Source: Phymatolithon calcareum | Taxonomy: Eukaryota; Rhodophyta; Florideophyceae; Hapalidiales | Length of the DNA stretch: 28,526 bases | Reading direction: 5' to 3' | NCBI GenBank assembly: GCA_977006965.1 | Contig: OZ345386.1 | Coordinates: 1-28,526 of the forward strand | Shown: positions 17,884-28,195 of the stretch, piece by piece | How the letters are laid out: each line of letters begins with the position of its first letter | Numbering within the stretch: the first letter of the stretch is position 1 | Made by a program: the position numbers and the translations under genes | Notes under the pieces: model-generated | Told to the model about the DNA's origin: nothing | What the model saw: only the letters and a program-made list of their open reading frames with translations | Databases searched by the model: none

Positions 17884-18027
17884 TTATTTTATAGAAGAAT
17901 ATTTTTTAATATTTTTAATTAAACTAGTAATAAAATTGTTTAATTGTTTACCGTAAGTAGGTTTAGTATAAAAAAGTACTAAACATAAAAAAATTAAAAA
18001 AAGTAATTGTAGAAAAGATATTCTCAT
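17884..18027 (-). CDS. tatA: TatA-like twin-arginine translocase subunit
   Basis: A 47-aa frame, ATG to TAA, filling the gap between cox2 (2 nt upstream) and cox3 (9 nt downstream). It starts MRISFLQLLFLIFLCLVLFY, one membrane helix. TK-P follows at residues 21-23, then an amphipathic basic helix (about 27-43) with Gly26. This is the TatA layout: bacterial TatA has I-S-x-x-Q-L-L at the start, a short helix ending L-F-x-T-K, then G-x2-L-x2-x-I...K-x2-K-K. The first seven residues and the F-x-T-K turn match in register. TatA multimers form the protein-conducting part of the Tat system with TatC, which this genome also encodes (26824-27573). A mitochondrial tatA is known from jakobids; I do not recall one annotated in red algae. 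The alternative is a chance small membrane ORF. Confidence 0.72.
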   Translation of the reverse strand: MRISFLQLLFLIFLCLVLFYTKPTYGKQLNNFITSLIKNIKKYSSIK

Positions 18028-18029
18028 TG

Positions 18030-18816
18030 TTACTCATTTATCTTATTAGATATTCAAGTTATATAATTTTTTAAAGGAATAACCTCTACCACAATAGGCA
18101 TAAATCCATGATTAATCCCACATATTTCACTACATTGACCATAATATACACCTTCTCTTTTAATAAAAAGAGAAGTTTGATTTAATCTTCCAGGAATTGC
18201 ATCACATTTAACTCCCAAAGAAGGTACAGCTCAACTGTGTAAAACATCTGCAGCAGATACAATTACACGAATATGTGTATTAACAGGTACTATCATACGA
18301 TTATCTACTTCTAATAAACGTAATTGACCTAATTCTAAATCCTCTTCTGGTATCATATAACTATCAAATTCTAAAAACTCACCTTCATCATTTACATAAT
18401 CAGAATATTCATAACTTCAGTATCATTGATGGCCTAAAGTTTTTATAGTTATAGCAGGAGAAATAACTTCGTCCATAGCATAAAGTAAAGAAAATGATGG
18501 TACTGCAATTATAAGTAAAATAAAAGCAGGGGTAACAGTCCATACCATTTCAATTAGAGTGCCATGTGTTAAAGAAGAAGGTACAATATTTTGATTACTA
18601 TTAAAGTGTCATAATGTACGAAATAACATTCAAGTTACAAAAATGGAAATAACACAAACAAAAAACATTAAATCATGATGTAAATTAATAATACCCTCCA
18701 TAATAGGTGTTGCAGGATCCTGAAAACCGACTTGTCAATTTTCAGGAGAATCACTATATACTATATCTGAAACGTAAATATTAAACACAAAAAGTAAAAG
18801 TAAGTTAAAGATACAA

Positions 18817-18824
<8 letters not shown>
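18030..18824 (-). CDS. cox2: cytochrome c oxidase subunit 2
   Basis: A 264-aa complex IV subunit with two membrane helices and a periplasm-like domain carrying the CuA centre. [12 protein letters not shown] supplies Cys231, Cys235, His239 and Met242, with His from the earlier DVLHSWAVPSLG segment. GHQWYWSYEYSD is the aromatic electron-entry region. A short hydrophobic N-terminus may be cleaved. The gene overlaps the end of cox1 by eight bases. Confidence 0.98.
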
Positions 18825-20421
<1,597 letters not shown>

Positions 20422-20472
20422 TTATTATGTTTATTTATTTTAAATATTAAATTTATTAATTTTAATTGTAAT

Positions 20473-20544
20473 CGAGAGAGACGGGACTCGAACCCGCAAT
20501 ATTTAATGCGACAGATTAACACCTAACCTTTAGGTTTCTCTCTC
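20473..20544 (-). tRNA. trnD: tRNA-Asp (GUC)
   Basis: The acceptor gagagag pairs perfectly with ctctctc. The anticodon stem ttaat/attaa holds loop ctgtcgc, giving GUC. The discriminator base is G, as usual for aspartate. It sits 3 nt after the rpl16 stop. Confidence 0.93.
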
Positions 20545-20547
20545 TAA

Positions 20548-20952
20548 TTATTTATCTCTAACTAGTATTAAATTAGCTGGAATTTGCTTTTTTAAAAAAG
20601 CAAATAATTCTAAAACGTATTGTAACTTAACATTTTGTAATTCGTATATAATACATCCTGGTTTAACAAAAACATCTTCTGTAGATATAGCTCCTTTACC
20701 TTTACCCATACGGGACTCTAAATTTAGTTTAGTAACAGCACTATTTGTTGATAATAAACATCAAAATTTATATTCTTTGGAAGTAGACATTAAACTTCGA
20801 GTTTTTTTTTGGAGCGCTCTCTCAAAAGAAAAAAGTTGTTCTTTTGTTAAACTTGTTGCTGTTGTAGTTTTAAAACCAAAATTTCCAAATTTTAATACAT
20901 GTCGTGTATATGCGAAAGTTTTTGGATATTTTTTATGTGATTTTTTTATCAT
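20548..20952 (-). CDS. rpl16: ribosomal protein uL16
   Basis: A 134-aa large-subunit protein near the peptidyl-transferase and A-site region. FGNFGFKTTTATSLTKEQL, ESRMGKGKGAISTE and the Lys-Pro-Gly turn in VFVKPGCIIYEL are standard L16 segments. An ATG at 20979 is in frame, but the internal ATG at 20952 gives the canonical nine residues before the conserved aromatic of the K-x-x-K-F pattern. It also avoids a 20-nt overlap with rps3, so it is chosen. It is next to rps3, as in the bacterial S10 operon order. Confidence 0.93.
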
Positions 20953-20959
20953 ATGAAAA

Positions 20960-21652
20960 TTATAAAGTTTGAAGTTCATAAAAAAGTCAAATTTTTAAAC
21001 CACAAGAACCAAATTTTGTATAAATTATACTGTTGGAGTACTCCACGTAACCTTTTAGTTTTGTTAGCGGTAAAAGACCAAAATTACATTTAATGGTTTT
21101 AGACATTTGACTACGTGATGTCTCAAAGCAACCTGATAATCTTAATTTAAAGCCTTTTAGTATAACTTTGTTAATTCCTTGTGTAGTTTGAACTAATTTA
21201 ACTTTCATAGATTGGTCTTTAAGCATCTTATAAATTACTTGTAATAACTTCTTAGGTAAAATTCCTTGCAATACTAAATATGCTACATAATTATTTATTA
21301 AAAAAGCTGAATTTGTTAAACTTAGTTTTTTATAAAAAGTAAGTATTACAGGAATTTTTAACCAGTAATAAATAGTTTTTATTAAAAGATTTGTTTTTGG
21401 GAATATTTTTGAAGTATTTGGCTTTGTTACAAATACATTAATAAACACAGTACATGAATTAAAACATAAACTAATGTTTTCTATCAATAAATTATAATTT
21501 TCTAAAAAATGTTTTAAATAAGTAATAATTTTAGATTGTTTACGTAAAAATTTCGTGTAACATTTAAATGTTTTACCATATTTTGGAAGATTAGTATTCC
21601 ATAATTGAAATACTCCTACCCTAATACTTATAGGATTAATTTTTTGTGACAT
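20960..21652 (-). CDS. rps3: ribosomal protein uS3
   Basis: A 230-aa small-subunit protein. It starts SQKINPISIRVGVFQLWNT, the classical S3 opening. RLSGCFETSRSQMSKT (about residues 175-190) matches the bacterial R-L-x-G-A-E-x-A-R pattern. The frame must be read through a UGA at residue 222 (GLKIW) to TAA. That adds WLFYELQTL and restores the G-V-K-V-W-I-F type C-terminus. The middle part is reduced and divergent, as is common in mitochondria. Confidence 0.93.
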
Positions 21653-21724
21653 TAAAGTTATTTAATTAAATTGAAAAGTTGTTCAATGGATTATTCGTCT
21701 TTATAAGTTTATTTTATTACTAAA

Positions 21725-21939
21725 TAATTAGCTTTAAATCGATCTATCTGATTATCTTTCAGAAATCTCTTGAAAAGTTTAAGAAATATTTTAATGCTTT
21801 TGATTCTTTCAGCATATATATTTTAATTAACGTAACTACTTGGCTTTGTTAAAGGTTTAACAACCAATACATCAGTGGTTAACCTGTTTTGGTCCTCTCG
21901 TACTAAAAACAGTTTCTCTACTTTTCTTTACCTGCAGCA

Positions 21940-21976
<37 letters not shown>

Positions 21977-24268
21977 ACTCACGTACCTTTTTAACTAGCG
22001 AACAACTAGACCCTTGAAATCTGCTTCAATTTCAGGATAAGATGAGTCGACATCGAGGTATCAAACCGTGGCATCAATAAGAACTCTTAACCACGATGAA
22101 TCTGTTATCCCTAGAGTTCCTTTTAGTTGTTAAGCGGTATTACTTCCACACGTAATTACCGGATCACTATGACAAACTTTCGTTTCAACTCGATTTATCA
22201 ATCTTATTGTCAAGCAAGTTTAAGCCATTACACGCTTCAGTAATTATAATAAGTACTTGCAACTCACCTTTGTACACCTCCGTTACATTTTAGGAGGTAC
22301 TCGTCCCAAGTAAACTCCCTTTCTTATACGGTTTTTAATTTAATAAATTAGTAAAACTTTAAATAAAAAGTGGTATTTCAATTTTTAGTACTAAATACTT
22401 CCACTTATTCTATATTTTATTTAGTGCTTTACAATATAAAAATAGAGTAAAGGATCTAGGGTCTTTCCGTCTTACTGCAGGAAATCCACATTTTCATGGA
22501 TTATGTAATTTCGCTGAATTTATACTGGAGACAGTGAAGCAATCGTGACGTCATTCATGCGGGACGGAATTTACCCGTCAAGGAATTTCGCTACCTAAGG
22601 ATTCTTATAGTTAGAACCGCCGTTTACTTAAGGTTAAAACGTAAGCAAAAATACTTAAGTTTATCACTTTTAAGCACTGGGCAGACGTCAGACTCTATAC
22701 TTTTTAGTTTAATTCGCAGAGTCCTGTGGTTTTGTTAACCAGTCGTTACTTCTTAGTTAATGCTACTGAATAATTCCAGCTCTCTTTATAGCTAACATAC
22801 AGAGTAAATTTGCCTAGTTCCTTCAGTACAATTCATTCATTCACTTTATTTAATAAAAGCCCACCTGTGTTGGTTTAGGTACGGTCTTATCGCTATAATT
22901 TTTTCTCGAAGAAAAAATTATTAAAAAGTTTCTACCTTTAACAAAAAATTTTATAATTTTTCTCTTTAACAAAAATTAAAATTAATGCATACAGCGGGTT
23001 TAATTACCTATCAAGTACAGTTTTCACTCTCCTTTTAAGGACCGACTAACTTAATGTATATAAAATTACATTAAAAACCTTGGACATAAAGTGACTATGT
23101 TTTTCACATAGTTAACGCTACTCATGTCAGCATTAGCACTTCTAAAATTTTTTATTAATTTTCATTAATAAATTTAAATAGAACGTTTCACTACCATTAA
23201 AGTCTTTACTTTAATCCGTTATATCGATATATAGTTTAAAGTCTTCTTCAATCTTCAGTACTTATAAAAAAAATATTGAGCTAAAACGCTTTCTCTAGTG
23301 AAAGACTGCTTCTAAGCCTATCCTATATATTTGAATCTAATAAACACTTTCCTCAATAAACTACAATTTAAAGATCTTAATATACGGTTTGGATTGTTTT
23401 CCTTTTGTTTTTAAACCTTATCGCCTAAAAACTGTCTGTTATATTAATTAAATTAAAATTGTAAGTTAAACTAAATTTAGTAAGTTAATTAAACCCCTTT
23501 ATTTAGTAAGTACTTTACCTTCAATTTACCTTCAAATATAACACAGTACTAAAATACATTTCGTGAAAAACCGGCTATCGCCAAGTTTGATTGGTCTTTC
23601 GCCCCTAACTAAAAATCATCCCTACATTTTGCTACATGTACGGGTGCGGTCTTCAAATTTATGTTAATAAATTTTCAACCTGTTCTCAACTAGATCACTT
23701 GGCTTCAGGTCTAAAGAATATAACTTATTATCGCCTTAATATATAATTATAAGCTTGCTATACCCTTTAACTTACTGACTCATTATGCAAAAGGCATTTT
23801 GTTGTTAAAAACTTCAAAAAATTGTAAACACTTAATTTCAAATTTTATAATTTCCTTTAAAATAATTTATCTTTCCTTCACAGTACTCGTTCACTATCGG
23901 TCAAAAAATATTTTGTAACTTAGAAGGTGGTTCTCCTATCTTCATGCAAAGTAAATTTCACACTACTTATAAGTTTAATAAATTTTTGTACAGGACTTAA
24001 ACCTTTTAAAGAAATTTCTAAAAACTTATTAAAATAAGTTACTTCTGTGTTCATTCGCCATTACTAACAGATTCTCTTTTGATTTACATTAATGTTACTA
24101 AGATGTTTCAATTCACATTATTTATAAAAAAATTAAGGTTTTCCCTACTAGGATACTTGTATATCACAAGCTAATGCCTACATACAACGTTTCGCCGCGC
24201 AACGTCCTTTTATTTTTTGCCAAGACATTCATTAAGTGCTCTTTACTTATCTACACTTTCAACCTAAT
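21725..24268 (-). rRNA. rnl: large subunit ribosomal RNA
   Basis: About 2.54 kb, read on the minus strand. The 5' end resembles the bacterial start (gtcttggca near 24220). Domain V conserved blocks are plain around 22540-22620. The sarcin-ricin loop (agtacgagaggacc) is the complement of 21890-21903. Domain VI continues to about 21725. Ends are approximate to 20-30 nt. No intron is evident, and length is near that of bacteria minus some reduced regions. Confidence 0.93.
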
Positions 24269-24278
24269 TAAATAAAAA

Positions 24279-24584
24279 TTAACCTTTTGTTAAACTCATT
24301 AGTTCTACAACTATACTACTTCTAATACGATAATACACAACTAAAATAGCTAAACCAATAGAAGATTCAGCCGCTGCTACCGTTAAAATAAGTAAGGAAA
24401 AAACTTGCCCTATAATGTCATCTAAATAAACAGAAAGAAAAATAAAATTAAAGCTTACTGATAAAAACATCATTTCCAGAGACATTAGCATTACCAATAT
24501 ATTTTTTTGATTTAAAAAAATACCTAGAATACTAACCAAAAACAAAAAAAAAGAAATACTAATACAATTTGCCTGGGTTAACAT
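24279..24584 (-). CDS. nad4L: NADH dehydrogenase subunit 4L
   Basis: A 101-aa complex I subunit with three helices. [20 protein letters not shown] carries the conserved glutamate of helix II, and [20 protein letters not shown] carries the second. It lies between the two rRNA genes, the place it has in florideophyte mitochondria, so the rRNA transcript is expected to include it. Confidence 0.96.
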   Translation of the reverse strand: MLTQANCISISFFLFLVSILGIFLNQKNILVMLMSLEMMFLSVSFNFIFLSVYLDDIIGQVFSLLILTVAAAESSIGLAILVVYYRIRSSIVVELMSLTKG

Positions 24585-24624
24585 AAATTAAATATAATTT
24601 TTGATGAGGTGATATAGTATTGTT

Positions 24625-25984
24625 TTATTTTCCAGCCACAGGTTCCCCTACAGCTACCTTGTTACGACTTCACTTCAGTTGTTCTTACATTATAAACTAC
24701 TCACAGTAATTTTCAAATGGTTAGAATTTCCATAGCGTGACGGGCGGTGTGTACAAGACCTAAGAACAAATTCACCGTAACATTCTTATTTACGATTACT
24801 AGCAATTCCAACTTCATATTTTCGAGTTGCAGAAAATAATAAGAATATATCTACTTTTAAAGAATTGCTCAAATTTACATTTTTGCTTCTTTTTGAACTA
24901 GTTATTGTAGCACATGAAAGTAGCCCAATTTATTAGGGTCATAAGGACTTGACGTCATTCTTTCCTTCCTCCAAAATATCTTTAGCGGTTTGCAGATCAT
25001 ACGTAAGAGTTTCGTCCGTTTGTTGAAATTAATCAAACGCTTCACAGCACGGACTGACGACAGCCATGCAACACCTGTACTATAATGTATACAAAAATTG
25101 GTAAGGTTTCGCGCGTATTGTCGATTTAAACCACATGCTCCACTGCTTGTATAGGTCCCCGTCAATTCCTTTGAGTTTTAATCTTGCGATCGTAGTTCCC
25201 TGGCGAAGTGTTTAACGCGTTAGCTGCACTTTAGATTAACCCAAAAGTAAACACTCATCGTTGAAGGCGTGGACTACGGGGGTATCTAATCCCCTTTGCT
25301 ACCCACGCTTTAATATCTTAATGTCAGTTTTAATTTAGATTGTTGCTTTCGCTATAGAAATTCTTTTAAATATCAATACATTTTACCGTTACATTTAAAG
25401 TTCTACAATCTTCTTTTAAACTCTAGAAAATGTGTTTAGTAAAATCATTTAAAATTAGATTTAATATTTTATTTACTAAGTAATTTTCCATCTACATATA
25501 CTTTACGCCCAGTTAATCCGAATAACGCTTGCCCTTCTCGTTTTACCGCGGCTGCTGGCACGAAATTAGCCAGGGCTTTATATATTTAAATCGTAATTTC
25601 TATACAAATAACGTGCTTTACAGTTACTTACCTTCATCACACACGTAGTTTAGCTGGGTCAAGCTTCCGCTTATTGCCCAAAATTCCCCACTGCTGCCTC
25701 CATAAAAGAGTCTGGACCATATCTCAATTCCAGTGTGGTTGATCACCCTCAAAGGCCAACTAAAGATTGTAAGCTTGGTAGACTTTACCTACCAACTACT
25801 TAATCTTATATAGACCTTTCCAAAAACAAATAAATTTTTATATAATTTAAAAAAATTTAAGGGTAAATTTCTATACCTTACTCACCCGTTCGCTATACTT
25901 TTTAAAAAATAAAAAGTATTTAACTTGCATGTGTTAGGCTAACTACAAGCGTTCATTCTGAGCCAGGATCAAACTCTTTTTTTT
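24625..25984 (-). rRNA. rns: small subunit ribosomal RNA
   Basis: About 1.36 kb on the minus strand. The 5' end is the complement of 25955-25984 (gagtttgatcctggctcag). The 530 loop (gtgccagcagccgcggtaa) lies around 25545-25563. The decoding-site and 3' sequences (acacaccgcccgtc near 24740, then the ggctgga ending) are clear. The 3' end is uncertain: tcacctc occurs on the same strand 20 nt beyond ggctgga (see findings). No intron is evident. Confidence 0.95.
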
Positions 25985-26025
25985 AATTTTCCATATATTT
26001 TAATTTTATTCACCTCAATAAAAGT

Positions 26026-26265
26026 TTAGTAAGTTTTATTATAAAAAGCAAATAATCATCTTATTAAACTAAAATAAGTTCCTCGTTCTTCTAGTATAAT
26101 TCGGTAAATAACTGACTTATTTAGATAAAACTTGTTTTTTTTAAAAAAATAATTTAGTAAATTGTAACGCAAGGATGTACAAAAATAAATTGAGTTAGTA
26201 TTACTAACAAAAAAACTAGTAAATTTGTTTTTCTTATATTTAGATAAAAGAGGTGTTACTTTCAT
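26026..26265 (-). CDS. rpl20: ribosomal protein bL20
   Basis: A 79-aa basic protein between rns and the trnM/trnE pair ahead of rps12, the red algal rpl20 place. The C-terminal region LNKSVIYRIILEERGTYFSLI resembles the L20 pattern L-N-R-K-x-L-x-x-I-A-x-x-D-x-x-x-F-x-x-L. The reading frame must pass one UGA (Trp71) to reach TAA. It is shorter than the bacterial protein (about 117 aa), as expected for this family in mitochondria. Confidence 0.75.
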
Positions 26266-26301
26266 TTCTTAAAATCAGATAATATAAAATTAATTAATTT
26301 T

Positions 26302-26376
26302 TTACGGGAGTAGGATTCGAACCTACAGCTTTAGATCATGAGCCTAATGAGTTTAACCAGTTTACTCTATCCCATT
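26302..26376 (-). tRNA. trnM: initiator-like tRNA-Met (CAU)
   Basis: The anticodon loop ctcatga gives CAU. The acceptor aatggga faces tcccgta: six inner pairs form but position 1-72 is a mismatch, the bacterial-type mark of initiator tRNAs. The second CAU tRNA (10267-10341) lacks this mismatch, so this is the probable fMet tRNA. Confidence 0.88.
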
Positions 26377-26382
26377 GCTTAT

Positions 26383-26454
26383 TACTCCTAGTGAGAGTCG
26401 AACTCACGTTTATGCCACGAAAAAGCACTGTCTTAACCATTAAACGATAGAAGC
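26383..26454 (-). tRNA. trnE: tRNA-Glu (UUC)
   Basis: The acceptor gcttcta pairs with taggagt through wobble pairs. The anticodon stem gtgct/ggcat holds loop ttttcgt, giving UUC. Its first 15 nt overlap the 3' end of rps12 on the same strand. Confidence 0.9.
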
Positions 26455-26817
26455 ATTTTTCGTTCCATATTTTGACCTTGATTTTCGACGTTTTTTAACT
26501 GATTGTAGATCAAAAGTACCTCTTATAAACTGATAATGTACTCCTGGTAAATCTTTAACACGGCCACCTCTAATAAGTGCAACAGAATGTTCCTGTAAGT
26601 TATGACCCTCTCCTGGAATATATGCAATTATAAACTTACCACTACTCAAGCGTACTTTTGCAACTTTACGTTCTGCAGAATTAGGTTTTTTAGGATTAGT
26701 TGTGTAAACACGCACACAAATTGCTTTTTTTTGTGGACAATTATTTAAAATTTGATTTTTGATTTTTGATTTTTGATTTTTACGTGAATAACGTAGTAAT
26801 TGACGTACAGTTGGCAT
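26440..26817 (-). CDS. rps12: ribosomal protein uS12
   Basis: A 125-aa decoding-centre protein. It begins [33 protein letters not shown] and [33 protein letters not shown] are the two conserved loops that contact the decoding site; streptomycin-type resistance residues fall here. The last four codons and stop lie inside trnE, so processing of the tRNA would remove the message 3' end. Confidence 0.97.
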   Translation of the reverse strand: MPTVRQLLRYSRKNQKSKIKNQILNNCPQKKAICVRVYTTNPKKPNSAERKVAKVRLSSGKFIIAYIPGEGHNLQEHSVALIRGGRVKDLPGVHYQFIRGTFDLQSVKKRRKSRSKYGTKNASIV

Positions 26818-26823
26818 TTAATT

Positions 26824-27573
26824 TTAGTTTTTGGATAGCATACAATCACTTTTGTAAAGCTTTATGCATATATAGAAAAATAAAATATCACATATAAAAA
26901 AGTTACCAATAACAAGAAACAATTGTGTAAAAAAATCAGGTGGTGTTACTAAAAATGAAAGAAAAGTTAATAAAAAAATAAATATACTTTTATTAAGTTT
27001 TATAAATTTATACACTTGTTTAATTTTAATAAAATATAAAAAATTTATAGTAATAAATACAAGTAGTATTAAAAAAGAGCAAAAAACTGCTTTAAAATTA
27101 AGCGTTCATATAACATAAGAAATAAGTGTAGTTTCTGTTTCAATACGTAATAAAGAAGAATCTTCTTTAATTTCTCAATATGTAAAAAAATTAAAAATAA
27201 CAGGGAAAAAAAAATAATGTAATATAAAATACCAAGTAACAAAAATTTTATAAAAGATTAACGTTAATCTTTTATAAAATTTTAGTTGATAACTATACCA
27301 ACTACTGCAAAAGAACAATGTAACATGGAAAAAAAATAATGGAAAAATGAAAAAAGTAGACATAAAAATACTTAATAAAAATATAACATCAATAAAATCT
27401 GTTAAATTTGTTACAATAAATCGTTTACTTGATAAACTTAATAATGGGTAAACCTCTATTAAGAAAAGAATATCAATTTTATAAAAAAAAATAATTAAAC
27501 ATAAAGCATAACTAAGTAGAACATATAAACTCCGAATAAGTAAATCTATTACATAAACACCATAAGGTTTCAT
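26824..27573 (-). CDS. tatC: Sec-independent (Tat) translocase subunit TatC (ymf16)
   Basis: A 249-aa inner-membrane protein with about six helices. It is the receptor subunit of the twin-arginine system, which moves folded proteins. T-P-P-D at residues 210-213, followed by FFTQ, matches the conserved S/T-P-P-D-x-x-x-Q motif ahead of TatC helix V. The frame needs UGA read as Trp at two central positions; read with UGA as stop it would look like two short ORFs. It sits upstream of rps12, as in red algae, where it is often listed as secY or ymf16. Confidence 0.85.
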
Positions 27574-27585
27574 AAATTTTTATTA

Positions 27586-27659
27586 TGAGTGTATTAGGAC
27601 TCGAACCTAAGATCAATAAATTAAAAGTTTACTGCTTTATCCAATTAAGCTATACACCC
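27586..27659 (-). tRNA. trnK: tRNA-Lys (UUU)
   Basis: The acceptor gggtgta pairs with tacactc. The anticodon stem gtaaa/tttat holds loop cttttaa, giving UUU. Twenty-nine bases spanning the D arm and the 5' anticodon stem are identical to those of the nearby trnR(ACG). Confidence 0.92.
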
Positions 27660-27747
27660 ACTTCTTTTTTAATATCAGATAAAAGTTTAGTAACTCAAAC
27701 AGTAATTAAACTCTATAAAATGTGTTAGGTATCATTTTAATTATTCT

Positions 27748-27821
27748 TGTGTTTAGAAAGATTTGAACTTTCAATCTTTAAATTCGTAGTTTACTGCTTT
27801 ATCCAATTAAGCTATAAACAC
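27748..27821 (-). tRNA. trnR: tRNA-Arg (ACG)
   Basis: The acceptor gtgttta pairs perfectly with taaacac. The anticodon loop ctacgaa gives ACG for CGN codons, with A34 probably read as inosine. The first pair of the anticodon stem is a mismatch. It shares a 29-nt segment with trnK. Confidence 0.9.
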
Positions 27822-27833
27822 CACCTTGTATTT

Positions 27834-27907
27834 TAAGTAATAAAGGATTCGAACCTTTAACTTTTTCAATGTAAACGAAACACTCTACCTAATTGAGTTA
27901 ATTACTT
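27834..27907 (-). tRNA. trnV: tRNA-Val (UAC)
   Basis: The acceptor aagtaat pairs perfectly with attactt. The anticodon stem tttcg/tgaaa holds loop tttacat, giving UAC. The T arm is aaagg/ccttt. It lies 5 nt from trnN. Confidence 0.9.
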
Positions 27908-27912
27908 AACAA

Positions 27913-27985
27913 CTTTCTGAGTAGGATTCGAACCTACAACCTTATGGTTAACAGCCATGTGCTCTACCAATTAAGCTATCAGAAA
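27913..27985 (-). tRNA. trnN: tRNA-Asn (GUU)
   Basis: The acceptor tttctga pairs perfectly with tcagaaa. The anticodon loop ctgttaa gives GUU, with one mismatch at the top of the stem. It is the first gene of the minus-strand unit after the array. Confidence 0.92.
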
Positions 27986-28046
27986 TAAATTTAATCTAAA
28001 GATCATTTTTGGGTTTTAAATAATAATTTTAATAGATATTATTCAA

Positions 28047-28133
28047 AAAAAAATGAAAAAAAAAACTTGTGAGCAAAAAAACACATATTAAAGAATAGAA
28101 ACATTCTGAAGAGGTGGCCGAGTGGTTGAAGGC
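28047..28133. repeat. 87-bp inverted repeat, right arm
   Basis: The exact reverse complement of 544-630. It covers 61 nt upstream of trnY plus the first 26 nt of that gene. On the circular map the two arms face the tandem array from both sides, so recombination between them could invert the array segment. Confidence 0.95.
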
Positions 28134-28192
28134 GGTAGACTGTAAATCTACTGATATATAGTTCATCATAGGTTCGAATCCTATTCTCTTCA
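28108..28192 (+). tRNA. trnY: tRNA-Tyr (GUA)
   Basis: A class II tRNA. The anticodon stem gtaga/tctac holds loop ctgtaaa, giving GUA. The acceptor is gaagagg with tctcttc. It lies on the plus strand, opposite to its neighbours, and ends three bases before the tandem array. The 5' part and 3' end are near-identical to trnS(GCU) at the other side of the array. Confidence 0.93.
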
Positions 28193-28195
28193 TGG

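Noticed and set aside
24902-25165. 87-aa minus-strand ORF
   Set aside because: It lies in conserved rns sequence and is a by-product of the rRNA.
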